A stretch of DNA of 64,000 bases from Alicycliphilus denitrificans K601 (GCF_000204645.1 NC_015422.1:2249001-2313000), one strand, 5' to 3'; counted from the first letter of the stretch, positions 45,986 to 56,725 are shown. Program-made: numbers and translations. Notes: generated by a model not told the origin, from the sequence alone.

Positions 45986-47302
45986 ATGCTTGTTTTTTCC
46001 TCTGGCGCTCCCGGCGAGCGTCGCCCCGCGCTTGGCCGTGTCGTTGTGCGTGCGATCTCGTACCGCGCATGGATACATCGGCTGAGCATCTTGAGCATCG
46101 CCGTTACTGGCAGCATGCTCGCCTCCAGCGGGGCCTACGCGCTCAGCTTTGCCGAAGCGAGGGAAATCGCCGAGCAGCAAAGCCCGCGCGTTTCCGCGCA
46201 GCGATTGCAGATCGATGCGGCCGCGTCGGCGGAGAAGGCCGCCGGCACGCTGCCGGACCCCAAGCTTTCAGTCGGCCTCGAAAACTTCCCCGTCAGCGGC
46301 ATGGACCGCTGGAGCCTGACGCGGGAATCCATGACCGGGCAGCGCCTGGCCCTCATGCAGGAAGTTCCGAACCAGGCCAAACGCGAGGCCAAGGTCGCCA
46401 GCGCCCAGGCCCGCGTGGAGCGCGAGCGCGCGGCGTTGGTCTTGCAGCGCCTGCAGATACGCCAGGAACTCGGCCTGGCCTGGATTGCCGCGCAGGCCGT
46501 GGAGCAGCGTGACCGGCTGCTCGTGGAACTGCTGGCGGAAAACCAGCGCCTGCAGGACAGTCTCCCCGCGCGGGTGGCGGGCGGGTCGGCCCAGGCGGGC
46601 GACCTGCTCGCCGCGCAGCAGGAGGCGCTGGCGCTGTCGGATCGGCGCGACGACTTGCAACGGGACCGTGCCAAGGCCCGGGCCATGTTGCGGCGCTGGG
46701 TGGGTCCGCGTGCCGACGAGACACTGCGGGGCGATACCGGCCCGCTCATCCGTCCCGTGGCGCAGCTGCGCACCGATCTTTCCAGCCACGCCGAGCTGGC
46801 GCTGTACCCGGCGATGCAAAGCATGGCGCGGGCGGAGTCCCATGAGGCGCAATCGGAATCGCGCGGTGATTGGTCCTGGGAGGTCGCCTACACCCGACGT
46901 GATCGACGCTGGGGCGACATGGTGTCCTTCCAGGTGACCTTCGATCTGCCATGGCAGAAGGAACGGCGCCAGACGCCGATGATCCAGGCCAAACAGCGCG
47001 AGCTGGAGCGCCTGGAAGCCGAGCAGGAAGACGTGGCGCGCAAGCATCTGCAGGAGCTCGACGACAGCGCAGCCGAACTGCAGGCCCTGGACAGCCAGAT
47101 CGAGCGCCTCAAGTCCACCGGCTTGCAATTGGCGCAGGGGCGAGCGGACCTTGCGCTGAGCAACTACCGGGCCGCCAAGGGCGACCTGGGCGCCGTGCTC
47201 AGTGCACGTGTCCAGGTGCTGGAGGCGCGCCTGCGCCTGATCGACCTGCAAGCCCAGCGCGATGGCGTGACCACGCGCCTGAACAGCCTGATCGCCGACT
47301 AG
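45986..47302 (+). CDS. cusC: Outer-membrane efflux protein (TolC family, CusC/CzcC type)
   Basis: 438 residues from the ATG at 45986 with GAGGA ahead; a GTG 33 bases earlier is possible. Signal-like segment up to about YALSFAEA. Two TolC repeats with long helices: ALVLQRLQIRQELGLAWIAA, and KQRELERLEAEQEDVARKHL and so on. It forms the outer-membrane channel of the efflux pump with the adaptor and RND protein that follow 14 bases later. The pair of short repeats and Gln/Ala-rich helices are normal for the family. Confidence 0.92.
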   Translation: MLVFSSGAPGERRPALGRVVVRAISYRAWIHRLSILSIAVTGSMLASSGAYALSFAEAREIAEQQSPRVSAQRLQIDAAASAEKAAGTLPDPKLSVGLENFPVSGMDRWSLTRESMTGQRLALMQEVPNQAKREAKVASAQARVERERAALVLQRLQIRQELGLAWIAAQAVEQRDRLLVELLAENQRLQDSLPARVAGGSAQAGDLLAAQQEALALSDRRDDLQRDRAKARAMLRRWVGPRADETLRGDTGPLIRPVAQLRTDLSSHAELALYPAMQSMARAESHEAQSESRGDWSWEVAYTRRDRRWGDMVSFQVTFDLPWQKERRQTPMIQAKQRELERLEAEQEDVARKHLQELDDSAAELQALDSQIERLKSTGLQLAQGRADLALSNYRAAKGDLGAVLSARVQVLEARLRLIDLQAQRDGVTTRLNSLIAD

Positions 47303-47316
47303 CGGAGACCAACACC

Positions 47317-48831
47317 ATGCATACCTCTTTGAAGAAATCCGTCGCGGGCCTGACTCTGATCGCCCTGGGCGTGGCCGCGGGCTGGGGCTTGTCCCAATGG
47401 CGTGCCGGCACCACGCATGCCGCGGATGGCGCGGATTCCCACGCCGCAGCGACCACCGAGCGCAAGGTGCTGTACTGGTACGACCCCATGTCGCCGACGC
47501 AGAAGTTCGACAAGGCCGGCAAGTCCCCCTTCATGGACATGGACCTGGTGCCCAAGTACGCGGACGAGGACGATAAGGACGGCAAGGGTCTGAGCGTCTC
47601 CTCCCAGACCGTGCAGGCGCTGGGCCTGCGCACGGCCGAGGTGGTGCGGCGCGCCATCGCCGCCGACGTGGACGTGGTGGGCACGGTACTGCTCAACGAC
47701 CGCGATGTGAGCATCGTGCAGGCCCGCTCCGCGGGATTCGTGGAGCGGGTCTATGCGCGGGCGCCGGGCGACGTGATCGCCGCCGGCGCGCCGCTGGCGG
47801 ACCTGCTGCTGCCCGAATGGGTGGCGGCGCAGCGCGAATTCCTGGCCGTGCGCGGACTCAGGGACGAGTCGCTGACCATGGCGGCCCGGCAAAGGCTGCT
47901 GCTGCTGGGCATGCCACAGGCCCTGGTGGTCCAGGTGGAGCGCACGGGCGAACCCAGGGGCATCTATACCGTGACCACGCCCCGGGGTGGCCTGTTGGCC
48001 GAACTCATGGTACGCCAGGGCATGACCGTTTCCGCGGGCGCAAGCCTGGCGCGCGTGAATGGCCTGGCCACCGTCTGGATCGAAGCCGCCGTACCCGAGG
48101 CGCAAAGCGGCCCGCTGCAACTGGGTCATGAGGCCCAGGTGCGCCTGGCGGCGTTTCCCGGCGAAGTCCTGAAGGCGCGCATCGTGAGCATCCTGCCGCA
48201 GGCCAACAGCGACACCCGCACGGTGCGTGTCCGGTTGGAGCTGGGCAATCCCGGCCAGCGCCTGAAGGCCGGCATGTCCGGCCAGATCACGCTCAAGGGC
48301 CGCGAGCAGCCCGCACTGCTGGTTCCCAGCGAGGCCGTCATCCGCACCGGCAGGCGCGCCCTGGCCTATGTGGTCCATGGCCCGGGTAAGTTCCACCCCG
48401 TGGACGTGCAGCTGGGTGCAGAGATCGGTGACCAACTCGTGGTGCAAGGCGGGCTGGAGGCGGGGCAGCAAGTGGTGGCTTCGGCGCAGTTCCTGATCGA
48501 CTCGGAGGCCAGCCTGCGCGGGGTGCTGCCTGCACAGCCGAGCGCCTCCACACCAGTACAGGGACACGGCGAGCATGGCGTCTCCGCACCCCCGGCCGCG
48601 GCGGCCAACGCCTTCACGGTGCGCGGCGTGATAGAGGAGGTTTCCGCCACCGAGCTGACGCTGGCCCACGACGCCGTGCCGGCCCTCAAGTGGCCGGCCA
48701 TGACCATGGGCTTCAGGCTGGCCGATCCGAAACTGGCTGTGGGCCTGGCACCCAAGCAGGCCGTGCGCTTCACCTTCGCCAAGCAGGGCGAGGACTACGT
48801 GATCACCGCCATCGAAAGGGCCAAGCCATGA
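47317..48831 (+). CDS. cusB: RND periplasmic adaptor with C-terminal CusF domain
   Basis: 504 residues. Anchor [17 protein letters not shown]; an N-terminal heavy-metal-binding box [20 protein letters not shown], then [12 protein letters not shown] (Met ligands); then barrel-sandwich hybrid, beta-barrel and hairpin regions of the membrane fusion family. The last 75 residues repeat a CusF fold with [20 protein letters not shown] (His, Trp, Met, Met). It links CusA to CusC, and the fused chaperone would pass Cu(I) in cis. Its stop overlaps the cusA start. Confidence 0.94.
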   Translation: MHTSLKKSVAGLTLIALGVAAGWGLSQWRAGTTHAADGADSHAAATTERKVLYWYDPMSPTQKFDKAGKSPFMDMDLVPKYADEDDKDGKGLSVSSQTVQALGLRTAEVVRRAIAADVDVVGTVLLNDRDVSIVQARSAGFVERVYARAPGDVIAAGAPLADLLLPEWVAAQREFLAVRGLRDESLTMAARQRLLLLGMPQALVVQVERTGEPRGIYTVTTPRGGLLAELMVRQGMTVSAGASLARVNGLATVWIEAAVPEAQSGPLQLGHEAQVRLAAFPGEVLKARIVSILPQANSDTRTVRVRLELGNPGQRLKAGMSGQITLKGREQPALLVPSEAVIRTGRRALAYVVHGPGKFHPVDVQLGAEIGDQLVVQGGLEAGQQVVASAQFLIDSEASLRGVLPAQPSASTPVQGHGEHGVSAPPAAAANAFTVRGVIEEVSATELTLAHDAVPALKWPAMTMGFRLADPKLAVGLAPKQAVRFTFAKQGEDYVITAIERAKP

Positions 48832-51800
48832 TCGCCAAGCTGATCCGCTGGTCGGTGGCGAACCGCTTTCTGGTGCTGCTGGCTACCGCCATGCTCGCGG
48901 CCTGGGGCATGTGGGGCGTGCGCAGCACGCCCGTGGACGCCCTGCCGGACCTGTCCGACGTGCAGGTCATCATCCGCACCAGCTACCCCGGCCAGGCGCC
49001 GCAGATCGTCGAGAACCAGGTCACCTATCCATTGGCCACCACCATGCTGTCGGTGCCGGGAGCCAAGACGGTGCGCGGTTTCTCGTTCTTCGGGGACTCA
49101 TTCGTCTATGTGCTGTTCGAGGACGGCACCGACCTGTACTGGGCGCGCTCGCGCGTGCTCGAGTACCTGAACCAGGTTCAGGGACGCCTGCCGGCCACGG
49201 CCAAGCCGGCCCTGGGGCCCGATGCCACGGGGGTGGGCTGGATCTTCCAGTACGCGTTGCTGGACCGCACGGGCAAGAACGATCTGGCGCAGCTGCGCGC
49301 GCTGCAGGACTGGTTCCTGAAGTTCGAGCTCAAGAGCCTGCCGAACGTGGCGGAGGTGGCCTCGGTGGGCGGCATGGTCCGGCAGTACCAGGTCGTGCTC
49401 GATCCGATCAGGCTGGCATCCCATGGGCTCAGCCAAGGGCAGGTGCGTGATGCCCTGGTGAACGCCAACCAGGAAACCGGCGGCTCCGTGCTGGAGCTGT
49501 CGGGCGCCGAATACATGGTGCGCGCCAGCGGCTACCTGAAAAGCCTGGACGATTTCCGCGCTGTGCCGCTGGTGGCGCGTGGCGGCGTGCCGATACGCCT
49601 GGGCGACGTGGCCACGCTGCAGGTCGGGCCGGAAATGCGCCGCGGCATCGCCGAGCTCGATGGCGAGGGCGAGGTCGCTGGGGGCGTGGTCATCCTGCGC
49701 TCGGGCAAGAACGCCCAGGAAACGATCGCTGCCGTCAAGGCCAAGTTGGCGCAATTGCAGGCCAGCCTGCCCCAGGGGGTGGAGATCGTCACCACCTACG
49801 ACCGCAGCGCGCTGATCGAGCGCGCCATCCGCAACCTCACGACCAAGCTGGGCGAGGAGTTCCTGGTCGTGGCCCTGGTCTGCGCGCTATTCCTGTGGCA
49901 TCTGCGCTCGGCGCTGGTGGCCATCATTTCCCTGCCGCTGGGCGTGATGACGGCCTTCCTCGTCATGCGCTACCAGGGCATCAACGCCAACATCATGTCG
50001 CTGGGCGGCATTGCCATCGCCGTGGGTGCGATGGTGGATGCGGCCGTGGTCATGATAGAAAACGCGCACAAGAAGCTGGAGGCTTGGCAGCACGCGCATC
50101 CGGACAAGCGGCTGCAGGGCAAGGAGCGCTGGGAGGTCATCACGCACGCCGCCCAGGAAGTCGGCCCAGCGCTGTTCTTCTCGCTGCTCATCATCACGCT
50201 GTCGTTCATTCCCGTGTTCACCCTCGAAGCCCAGGAGGGCCGCCTGTTCGGGCCGCTGGCGTTCACCAAGACCTACGCCATGGCGGCGGCGGCGGGCCTG
50301 TCGGTGACGCTGATCCCGGTGCTCATGGGCTACTGGATTCGCGGTCGTATTCCGGATGAGCAGAAGAACCCCATCACCCGCATGCTGATCGCGGTGTACC
50401 GGCCCGTCCTGGAATGGGTGCTGCGCCGGCCCAGGGCCACGCTGCTGATCGCGGTGTTGGCGCTGGCGACCACGGCCTGGCCGCTGGCCCGGCTAGGCGG
50501 CGAATTCCTACCCCGGCTCGACGAGGGCGACCTGCTCTACATGCCCTCGGCCCTGCCGGGGCTGTCGGCGCAGCGGGCCACGGAGCTGCTGCAGCTCAGC
50601 AACCGCATGATCAAGACCGTGCCCGAGGTCGAACGCGTGTTCGGCAAGGCCGGGCGCGCGGAAACGGCCACCGACCCGGCGCCGCTGGAGATGTTCGAGA
50701 CCACGGTGAAGCTCAAGCCCCGGGAACAATGGCGTGCCGGCATGACGCCCGAGAAGCTGGTCGAGGAACTGGACCACGCGGTGAAGATCCCGGGCCTGTC
50801 CAACATCTGGATTCCGCCCATCCGTAACCGCATCGACATGCTGGCCACCGGCATTAAGAGCCCGATCGGCGTCAAGGTGACGGGTAACGACCTGCATGTG
50901 ATCGACCGCATCGCGGCCGAAGTGGAACAGGTCGCCAAGAATGTTCCAGGCGTGACTTCGTCCCTGGCGGAGCGGCTGACCGGCGGTCGCTATGTGGACG
51001 TGCAGATCGACCGAGTGGCGGCGGGGCGCTATGGGCTGAACGTGGCCGATGTCCAGGCCGTCGTAGCAGGCGCCATCGGTGGGGAAACCGTCTCGGAAAC
51101 CGTAGAGGGCCTGGCGCGCTTCCCGATCAATCTGCGCTATCCGCGCGAATGGCGGGATTCGCCGCAGCGTTTGGCCCAACTGCCCATCTCCACCCCCATG
51201 GGGCAGCAGATCACGCTGGGCACGGTCGCGCACATCGCCATCACCGATGGCCCGCCCATGCTCAAGAGCGAGAACGCCCGCCCTTCCGGCTGGGTGTACG
51301 TGGATGTGCGCGGGCGCGATCTGGCCTCGGTGGCCAACGAGCTTCGCGATGCGATCGGCCGTCAGGTCAAGCTGGAGCCGGGAGTGAGCATTGCGTACTC
51401 GGGACAGTTCGAGTACATGGAGCGGGCCAATGCACGCCTGAAGGTCGTGGTGCCGGCCACCTTGTTGATCATCTTCGTCCTGCTGTACCTGACCTTTGGG
51501 CGCGTCGATGAGGCCGGCTTGATCATGGCCACCTTGCCGTTCGCCCTCACGGGGGGCATTTGGTTCCTGTACCTGATGAACTACAACCTCTCCATCGCCA
51601 CGGGCGTCGGCTTCATCGCCCTGGCGGGCGTTGCAGCAGAGTTCGGCGTGGTCATGCTCATCTATTTGAAGCACGCTTTGGATGAGCGTTGCCCCGACGG
51701 CCGACGGCCAACGCAGGAAGAACTGCTGGATGCGATCCGGGAAGGCGCCGTGCTGCGCGTGCGGCCCAAGGCGATGACTGTAGCGGTCATCCTGGCAGGC

Positions 51801-51947
51801 CTGGTGCCGATCGTCTGGGGCAGTGGCACGGGTTCGGAGGTCATGAGCCGTATTGCGGCGCCGATGCTGGGGGGGATGGTGACTGCGCCGTTGCTGTCGC
51901 TGTTCGTGATTCCTGCGGCTTTCGTCTTGATGCGCAGGCCGCGCTAG
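48828..51947 (+). CDS. cusA: Copper/silver RND efflux pump CusA
   Basis: 1039 residues, 12 membrane spans, HME-RND class. Recognisable segments: [58 protein letters not shown] (TM4 charged motif) and [20 protein letters not shown]. The three Met of CusA that carry Cu(I) through the periplasmic cleft can be seen in [26 protein letters not shown] and [14 protein letters not shown]. This assigns monovalent Cu/Ag rather than Zn/Co/Cd. Uses the proton gradient. Third gene of the cusCBA unit. Confidence 0.95.
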   Translation: MIAKLIRWSVANRFLVLLATAMLAAWGMWGVRSTPVDALPDLSDVQVIIRTSYPGQAPQIVENQVTYPLATTMLSVPGAKTVRGFSFFGDSFVYVLFEDGTDLYWARSRVLEYLNQVQGRLPATAKPALGPDATGVGWIFQYALLDRTGKNDLAQLRALQDWFLKFELKSLPNVAEVASVGGMVRQYQVVLDPIRLASHGLSQGQVRDALVNANQETGGSVLELSGAEYMVRASGYLKSLDDFRAVPLVARGGVPIRLGDVATLQVGPEMRRGIAELDGEGEVAGGVVILRSGKNAQETIAAVKAKLAQLQASLPQGVEIVTTYDRSALIERAIRNLTTKLGEEFLVVALVCALFLWHLRSALVAIISLPLGVMTAFLVMRYQGINANIMSLGGIAIAVGAMVDAAVVMIENAHKKLEAWQHAHPDKRLQGKERWEVITHAAQEVGPALFFSLLIITLSFIPVFTLEAQEGRLFGPLAFTKTYAMAAAAGLSVTLIPVLMGYWIRGRIPDEQKNPITRMLIAVYRPVLEWVLRRPRATLLIAVLALATTAWPLARLGGEFLPRLDEGDLLYMPSALPGLSAQRATELLQLSNRMIKTVPEVERVFGKAGRAETATDPAPLEMFETTVKLKPREQWRAGMTPEKLVEELDHAVKIPGLSNIWIPPIRNRIDMLATGIKSPIGVKVTGNDLHVIDRIAAEVEQVAKNVPGVTSSLAERLTGGRYVDVQIDRVAAGRYGLNVADVQAVVAGAIGGETVSETVEGLARFPINLRYPREWRDSPQRLAQLPISTPMGQQITLGTVAHIAITDGPPMLKSENARPSGWVYVDVRGRDLASVANELRDAIGRQVKLEPGVSIAYSGQFEYMERANARLKVVVPATLLIIFVLLYLTFGRVDEAGLIMATLPFALTGGIWFLYLMNYNLSIATGVGFIALAGVAAEFGVVMLIYLKHALDERCPDGRRPTQEELLDAIREGAVLRVRPKAMTVAVILAGLVPIVWGSGTGSEVMSRIAAPMLGGMVTAPLLSLFVIPAAFVLMRRPR

Positions 51948-51972
51948 CTTGGAATACCAGCCGGGTTGACTC

Positions 51973-52517
51973 ATGGAACTACGCCACCTTCGCTACTTTA
52001 TCGCAGTCGCAGAGGAACTTCACTTTGCTCGCGCAGCCGAGAAATTGCATATCGAGCAATCGCCGTTGTCGCGCGCGATCAAAGAGCTGGAAGAAGAACT
52101 GGGCGTGATGCTGTTCGCCCGCACCACGCGCAGCACCCGGCTGACTCGCGCCGGTAAGTTGTTCCTGGAGCATGTGCAGCGTGTCTTCACGGCTTTGGAG
52201 CAGGCGCGCGACAGTGTGCAAGCCGCAGCCAACGGGTTCGACGGTCAGTTGCGTATCGCCTTGTCCGACGGCATCACTCCCTCACGTCTTCCGGCCTTGC
52301 TCGCGCGCAGCCGCGAAGAAGACCCAGAAGTTGAAGTTCGGCTGTTCGAGGTTCCGCTGGCCCAGCAGATCAAGGGGCTGCATGACGATCTGTACGACGC
52401 CGGATTCTCGATGGCCGAGGACGCGGGCGATGGCATCCTTGTAGAACCAGCCTGGGACGATCAGCTGATGGTGGCGGTGCCGGCACGCCACCCCGTATTG
52501 GCCTTCAAACGCATTCC
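51973..52517 (+). pseudogene. LysR-family regulator, cut by IS21 copy 2
   Basis: About 181 residues remain. The N-terminal helix-turn-helix is complete (MELRHLRYFIAVAEELHFAR, HIEQSPLSRAIKELEEELGV) and the effector domain begins (DGQLRIALSDGITPSRLPAL) but stops at AFKRIP where the IS starts. It begins 25 bases after cusA, on the same strand. It probably came from another locus or was the last gene of the copper island. It is unlikely to be active because most of the second effector subdomain is missing. Confidence 0.88.
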
Positions 52518-52590
52518 TGTTGATTTCCACGCAAAGCTGACCCACCATTTCCATCGAATCTTGACCCACCCTGGTTCGTGAGCTTCACGC

Positions 52591-53394
52591 TCACGTTGTG
52601 GATAAGTTCTTGGTCGCCTTCTCCTTCTTGGTGGTCTGTGGTGGTTGCTGTGCGGAGCTATTCTTGAACCGGTAGCTGTCATTGCCGGTCTCAAGAATAT
52701 GGCAGTGATGCGTGAGCCGGTCCAGCAGCGCCGTGGTCATCTTGGCATCTCCGAACACATTGGCCCACTCGCTAAAGCTCAGGTTGGTGGTGATCACGAC
52801 GCTCGTGCGCTCGTACAGCTTGGACAGCAGGTGGAACAGCAAGGCTCCTCCTGACGTGCTGAATGGCAGGTAGCCCAGTTCATCCAGGATCACCAGATCG
52901 GCATAGGCTAGGCGGTGCGCGATCTGCCCCGGCTTGCCCTGGGCCTTCTCCTCTTCCAGTGCATTGACCAGCTCCACCGTGGAGAAGAACCGCACCCTGC
53001 GGTGATGGTGCTCAATGGCTTGCACCCCGAGGGCTGTGGCGATGTGGGTCTTGCCCGTACCCGGTCCACCCACCAGCACCACGTTGTTGGCGTTCTCCAA
53101 GAATTCGCAGCGGTGCAACTGGCGTACCAATGCCTCGTTCACCTCGCTGTGGCTGAAGTCAAACCCAGCCAGGTCCCGGTACGCAGGGAACCTGGCCACC
53201 TTGAGTTGGTAGGCCACAGAGCGCACCTCCCGCTCGGCGGTCTCGGCCTTGAGCAGTTGGGACAGGATGGGCTGCGCTGCGTCGAAGGCCGGCGCACCTT
53301 GCTCAGCCAGTTCCGCAACCGCCTGGGCCATGCCGTGCATCTTGAGCTCGCGCAGCATGATCACGATGGAAGCGATGGCAGGGTCATGACGCAT
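52591..53394 (-). CDS. istB: IS21-family helper ATPase IstB (copy 2)
   Basis: 267 residues, same sequence as the copy 1 protein, with Walker [16 protein letters not shown] and Walker [14 protein letters not shown]. It overlaps istA by 11 bases on the minus strand. Confidence 0.95.
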   Translation of the reverse strand: MRHDPAIASIVIMLRELKMHGMAQAVAELAEQGAPAFDAAQPILSQLLKAETAEREVRSVAYQLKVARFPAYRDLAGFDFSHSEVNEALVRQLHRCEFLENANNVVLVGGPGTGKTHIATALGVQAIEHHHRRVRFFSTVELVNALEEEKAQGKPGQIAHRLAYADLVILDELGYLPFSTSGGALLFHLLSKLYERTSVVITTNLSFSEWANVFGDAKMTTALLDRLTHHCHILETGNDSYRFKNSSAQQPPQTTKKEKATKNLSTT

Positions 53395-54910
53395 AGCGCA
53401 CCTCCCTCAATTGGTCATAGCGCAGCACGTTGGCCTGGGGTTCCACAGACAGCTTGAGGGCCTGGGGCGAGGTGACCGGTGCTGGGGCGGGCTTACCGTC
53501 CAGCAGGCGGTGCAGCACGTTCAGGATGTGGGTCTTGCTGGCAGCCCCTGACTCCAGTGCCAACTCCACTGCAGCGAGCACAGCTTGTTCATCGTGGTGC
53601 AGCACCAGAGCCAGAACCTCCACCATCTCTCGGTCGCCGCCTGGCTGCTTCAAGAGGGCGGCCTGCAGGCGCTTGAAGGCTGCTGGCAGTTCCAGGAATG
53701 GAGCACCATTGCGCAAGGCCCCGGGCTTGCGCTGCAGCACTGCCAGGTAGTGGCGCCAGTCGTACACGGTCTGTCCCGCACCATGGTGGTTACGCTCGAT
53801 CAGGCGCTGATGCTCGCACACGATCTGGCCTTCGGCGGCGACCACCAGGCGATCGGCGTAGACCCGCAGGCTCACCGGCCGATTGGCATAAGGCGCCGGC
53901 ACGCTGTAGCGGTTGCGCTCGAAGTGGACGAGGCAGGTGGGTGAGACGCGTTTGGTGTGCTCCACAAAGCCATCGAAGGGCCGGGGCATTGGCATCAAGT
54001 CGTTCTTCTCCTCGGTCCAGATGTCCGCGACGGTGCCCGGCAGCTTGCCGTGCTCGATCTCGTGCCACAGCGCCACGCAGCGCTCTTCAAGCCATGCATT
54101 GAGATCGGGCAGGCTTGGGAATGGCGGCACTACCTGCCACAGGCGATGGCGGGCATCGCGCACGTTCTTCTCCACCTGGCCCTTCTCCCAGCCCGAAGCA
54201 GGATTGCAGAACTCGGCCTCGAACAGGAAGTGGCTGACCATGGCCGCAAAGCGCGCATTGACGTCGCGCTCCTTGCCACGGCGCACCCGGTCTACGGCGG
54301 TGCGCATGTTGTCGTAGATGCCACGGCGGGGCACACCGCCCAGGACTGCGAATGCATGGTTGTGGGCATCGAACAGCATCTCGTGCGTTTGCAGCGGATA
54401 GGCGCGCAGGTAGAACGCTCGGCTGTGGCTGAGCTTGAAGTGGGCTACCTGCAGCTTGGTGCGCACGCCGGCGAGAACAGCCCAGTCCTCGCTCCAGTCG
54501 AACTGGAAGGCCTCACCCGGACCGAAGGCCAGGGGAACGAAGGTGCCGCGGCCAGTGGTCTGCTGGGCCACAAGGCGCTGCTCGTGCCAGAGGCGGGCAA
54601 AGGCCGCTACGCGGTTGTAGGAGCCGCCATAACCGAGCGCCTGCAGATCCACGTACATCTGCTTGACGGTGCGGCGCTGCTTGCGGGATCGGCCAGCTTC
54701 CGTCTTGAGCCAGCCAGCGAGCTTCAAGGCGAAGGGATCGAGCTTGGATGGACTGACCCGCTTGGCATAGTGCGGCTCGGCCTCGCCTACGCGCAGGTAC
54801 TTGCGGATGGTGTTGCGCGAGAGGCCCGTGCGGCGGGCTATCTCCCGGATGGACAGCTGCTCTCGCAGGGCCCAGCGCCTGATGACACTCAGTGTTGCCA
54901 CGTCTATCAC
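53384..54910 (-). CDS. istA: IS21-family transposase IstA (copy 2)
   Basis: About 508 residues, from the GTG at 54910, same sequence as copy 1. HTH at the N-terminus and DDE residues in [18 protein letters not shown] and [10 protein letters not shown] are intact, so this copy should be able to transpose. Confidence 0.95.
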   Translation of the reverse strand: MIDVATLSVIRRWALREQLSIREIARRTGLSRNTIRKYLRVGEAEPHYAKRVSPSKLDPFALKLAGWLKTEAGRSRKQRRTVKQMYVDLQALGYGGSYNRVAAFARLWHEQRLVAQQTTGRGTFVPLAFGPGEAFQFDWSEDWAVLAGVRTKLQVAHFKLSHSRAFYLRAYPLQTHEMLFDAHNHAFAVLGGVPRRGIYDNMRTAVDRVRRGKERDVNARFAAMVSHFLFEAEFCNPASGWEKGQVEKNVRDARHRLWQVVPPFPSLPDLNAWLEERCVALWHEIEHGKLPGTVADIWTEEKNDLMPMPRPFDGFVEHTKRVSPTCLVHFERNRYSVPAPYANRPVSLRVYADRLVVAAEGQIVCEHQRLIERNHHGAGQTVYDWRHYLAVLQRKPGALRNGAPFLELPAAFKRLQAALLKQPGGDREMVEVLALVLHHDEQAVLAAVELALESGAASKTHILNVLHRLLDGKPAPAPVTSPQALKLSVEPQANVLRYDQLREVRYAS

Positions 54911-55018
54911 TCCTGGTCTCCTGCTGCTCAGCAAAGCAGCAGGTTAGGGTTAGTACGTGGGTCAGGTTTGGATGGAAATCCCGGGGGTTAGTGGGTCACT
55001 TCTGCGTGGAAATCAACA

Positions 55019-55365
55019 AGCCGATCCATGAAGTGCTGTTCACGACGCTGCGGGACATCCGGCACGACTACGAGCACAACTTCCAAGGCATGACGACCGA
55101 GCCGGTGCCGCTTGATGCGCTGCTCGCCGCGCGAGAACGCATGGTGCGCGAAATCCAGCAGGGTTTGGATAGCGATGAGCGGCGCTTCCTGCTGTCGCTG
55201 GCCGTTGGCACGCCGGAGTGGTCATTGCTGGACATCGCGCACCTCGAACACCTGCCGGGCATCCGCTGGAAGCTGCACAACCTGGCGCGGTTGCGGAAGA
55301 CCGATGCGAAGAAGTTTGCCGAGCAGGCCGACTTGCTCGCCACGCGACTGGCTGCGGTATCCTGA
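55019..55365 (+). pseudogene. AbiEii/AbiGii-type toxin, C-terminal fragment
   Basis: About 115 residues in frame from the IS end: KPIHEVLFTTLRDIRHDYEH and on to GTPEWSLLDIAHLEHLPGIR, then WKLHNLARLRKTDAKKFAEQ and a stop. This is the C-terminal part of the nucleotidyltransferase AbiEii/AbiGii toxin family. The catalytic N-terminal half (GSxxxxD) is lost to the IS21 side. The antitoxin partner is not seen. The fragment should be inactive. Confidence 0.8.
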
Positions 55366-55822
55366 GCGCTGATTGATGATGAGCCGATGCCGCGTAAACC
55401 CGCGCCAGCAAAGGACCTGTTTTTCTGACGGTAAAAGCGACGGTAACGGCCTATGTCGATCAAAGCAAATCCCTTTAACCACGCGGACTTGCGTGAGCTG
55501 TTGATGATCGAGTGGGAGTGAAATCAGGTCCTTCGGGGACTATCGCCAGTTATCGAAAAATCGCCGTAAGTAGTTGATTTATAAGAATTTTCTTCTCGGT
55601 GGCTATCGGTGGCTATCGCCGGCCAGCAAAAACGGTTGTCGGTAGAACTGGCGGTAAGCGTCGAAGGCTTGATTAAGACCCTCCCGTTTACTATTGAGAC
55701 CAAATCGGTCTTTGACGGTAAAACGCTCCCCTGGAAAGCTTATTTCATGCGGCTTTCCGGGCATCGACGGGTCTCCTGGCCCCTGACGGTAAAAGCCGTC
55801 GCGAACAGGAGCAAAAACCTCG
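55366..55822 (+). other. Right end of left element, second attachment core and integrase leader
   Basis: No long gene is seen. A short frame at 55453-55521 (MSIKANPFNHADLRELLMIE, then WE and stop) ends in the att core and so in the same IEWE codons as guaA. The core is followed by the integrase leader, with repeats of tgacggtaa and ctatcg like those after guaA. The integrase start at 55823 ends this stretch. Confidence 0.65.
55506..55522 (+). other. Second attachment core (internal att)
   Basis: gatcgagtgggagtgaa, identical to 6246-6262 in guaA. It separates two elements: to its left, the end of the 49-kb element; to its right, an integrase leader and integrase. A further copy expected at the far right end is absent, because the right element is cut short before gltA. 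Confidence 0.8.
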
Positions 55823-56665
55823 ATGTTGACCGACACAGCACTGCGCAATCTGAAGCCTAAGTCGTTGACTTATAAGGTTTCTGACCGGGATGGGATGTAC
55901 GTGACGGTATCGCCCGCCGGTACCATCACCTTCCGCTACGATTACCGTCTCCACGGGCGTCGCGAGACCCTGACCATTGGCCGCTATGGCGCTCTGGGCA
56001 TTTCGCTGGCGCTGGCCCGTGAAAAGCTGCTCGACGCCAAGAAGGCCGTCATGGCCGGCCGCTCCCCCGCGCTGGAGAAACAGCGCGAAAAGCGCCGGCT
56101 GACTGCGGCCAAGAATTTCGGCGACCTGGCCCTCAAATGGCTGGCGGACGCCAAGATGGCCGACAGCACGCGTGCGATGCGCAAGCACGTCGTTGATCGC
56201 GACATCCTGCCGGTGTTCCAGAACCGGCTGCTCAACGAAATCACCGCAGATGACCTGCGGGCCTTGTGCAACAGGGTGAAGGCGCGAGGGGCACCTGCGA
56301 CGGCGGTGCATGTCCGCGACATCGTGAAGCAGATCTATGCCTTCGCCATCCTGCATGGCGAGAAGGTGGACAACCCGGCCAACGATGTGGCTGCGGCTTC
56401 GATCGCGACCTTTGTCCCGAAAGACCGGGCGCTTTCGCCGACCGAGATCCGGCTGGCATTCCATCAACTGGAGTCCATCGCGACCTATCCGACGATCCGC
56501 CTGGCGCTGCGCATGGTCTTGCTGACCCTGGTGCGCAAGAGCGAACTGATCGAGGCCACCTGGAGCGAGATCGACTTCGAGAATGCCACCTGGACGATTC
56601 CGAAGCAGCGCATGAAGGGGCGCAACCCGCACGTGGTCTATCTGTCGCGGCAGGCCCTGGACATG
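55823..56665 (+). pseudogene. P4-type integrase for the guaA site, 3' truncated
   Basis: About 281 residues with integrase similarity, against roughly 400 for the family. The N-terminal DUF4102 arm-binding domain (MLTDTALRNLKPKSLTYKVS, DRDGMYVTVSPAGTITFRYD), the core-binding domain, R238 in LTLVRKSELIEATW and K265 in RMKGRNPHVVYLSRQAL are present. HxxR and the Tyr nucleophile are missing. After about residue 281 the frame continues through the gltA terminator into gltA antisense, which is not integrase. It cannot recombine. Confidence 0.9.
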
Positions 56666-56725
56666 CACAACTGCGCCGGCCCTGCTGGGCTGCAGCACTT
56701 GCCGATCCACGTTGTGACGCAGACG

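Larger units (their letters stand above)
52518..55018 (-). mobile_element. IS21-family insertion sequence, copy 2 (inverted)
   Basis: 2501 bp, bounded by the same TGTTGATTTCCACGCA ends, and opposite in orientation to copy 1 (position x in copy 1 corresponds to 61560 minus x). Both encoded proteins are identical to copy 1. Flanks (gcattcc / agccgat) show no target duplication. It interrupts a LysR gene on the left and an AbiEii-type gene on the right, two unrelated genes, so sequence between them has been lost or moved. Confidence 0.93.

Noticed and set aside
6542..55018. The two IS21 copies as ends of one composite transposon
   Set aside because: No target duplication joins the outer flanks, and IS21 pairs move by other routes; deletions at both copies explain the layout better.
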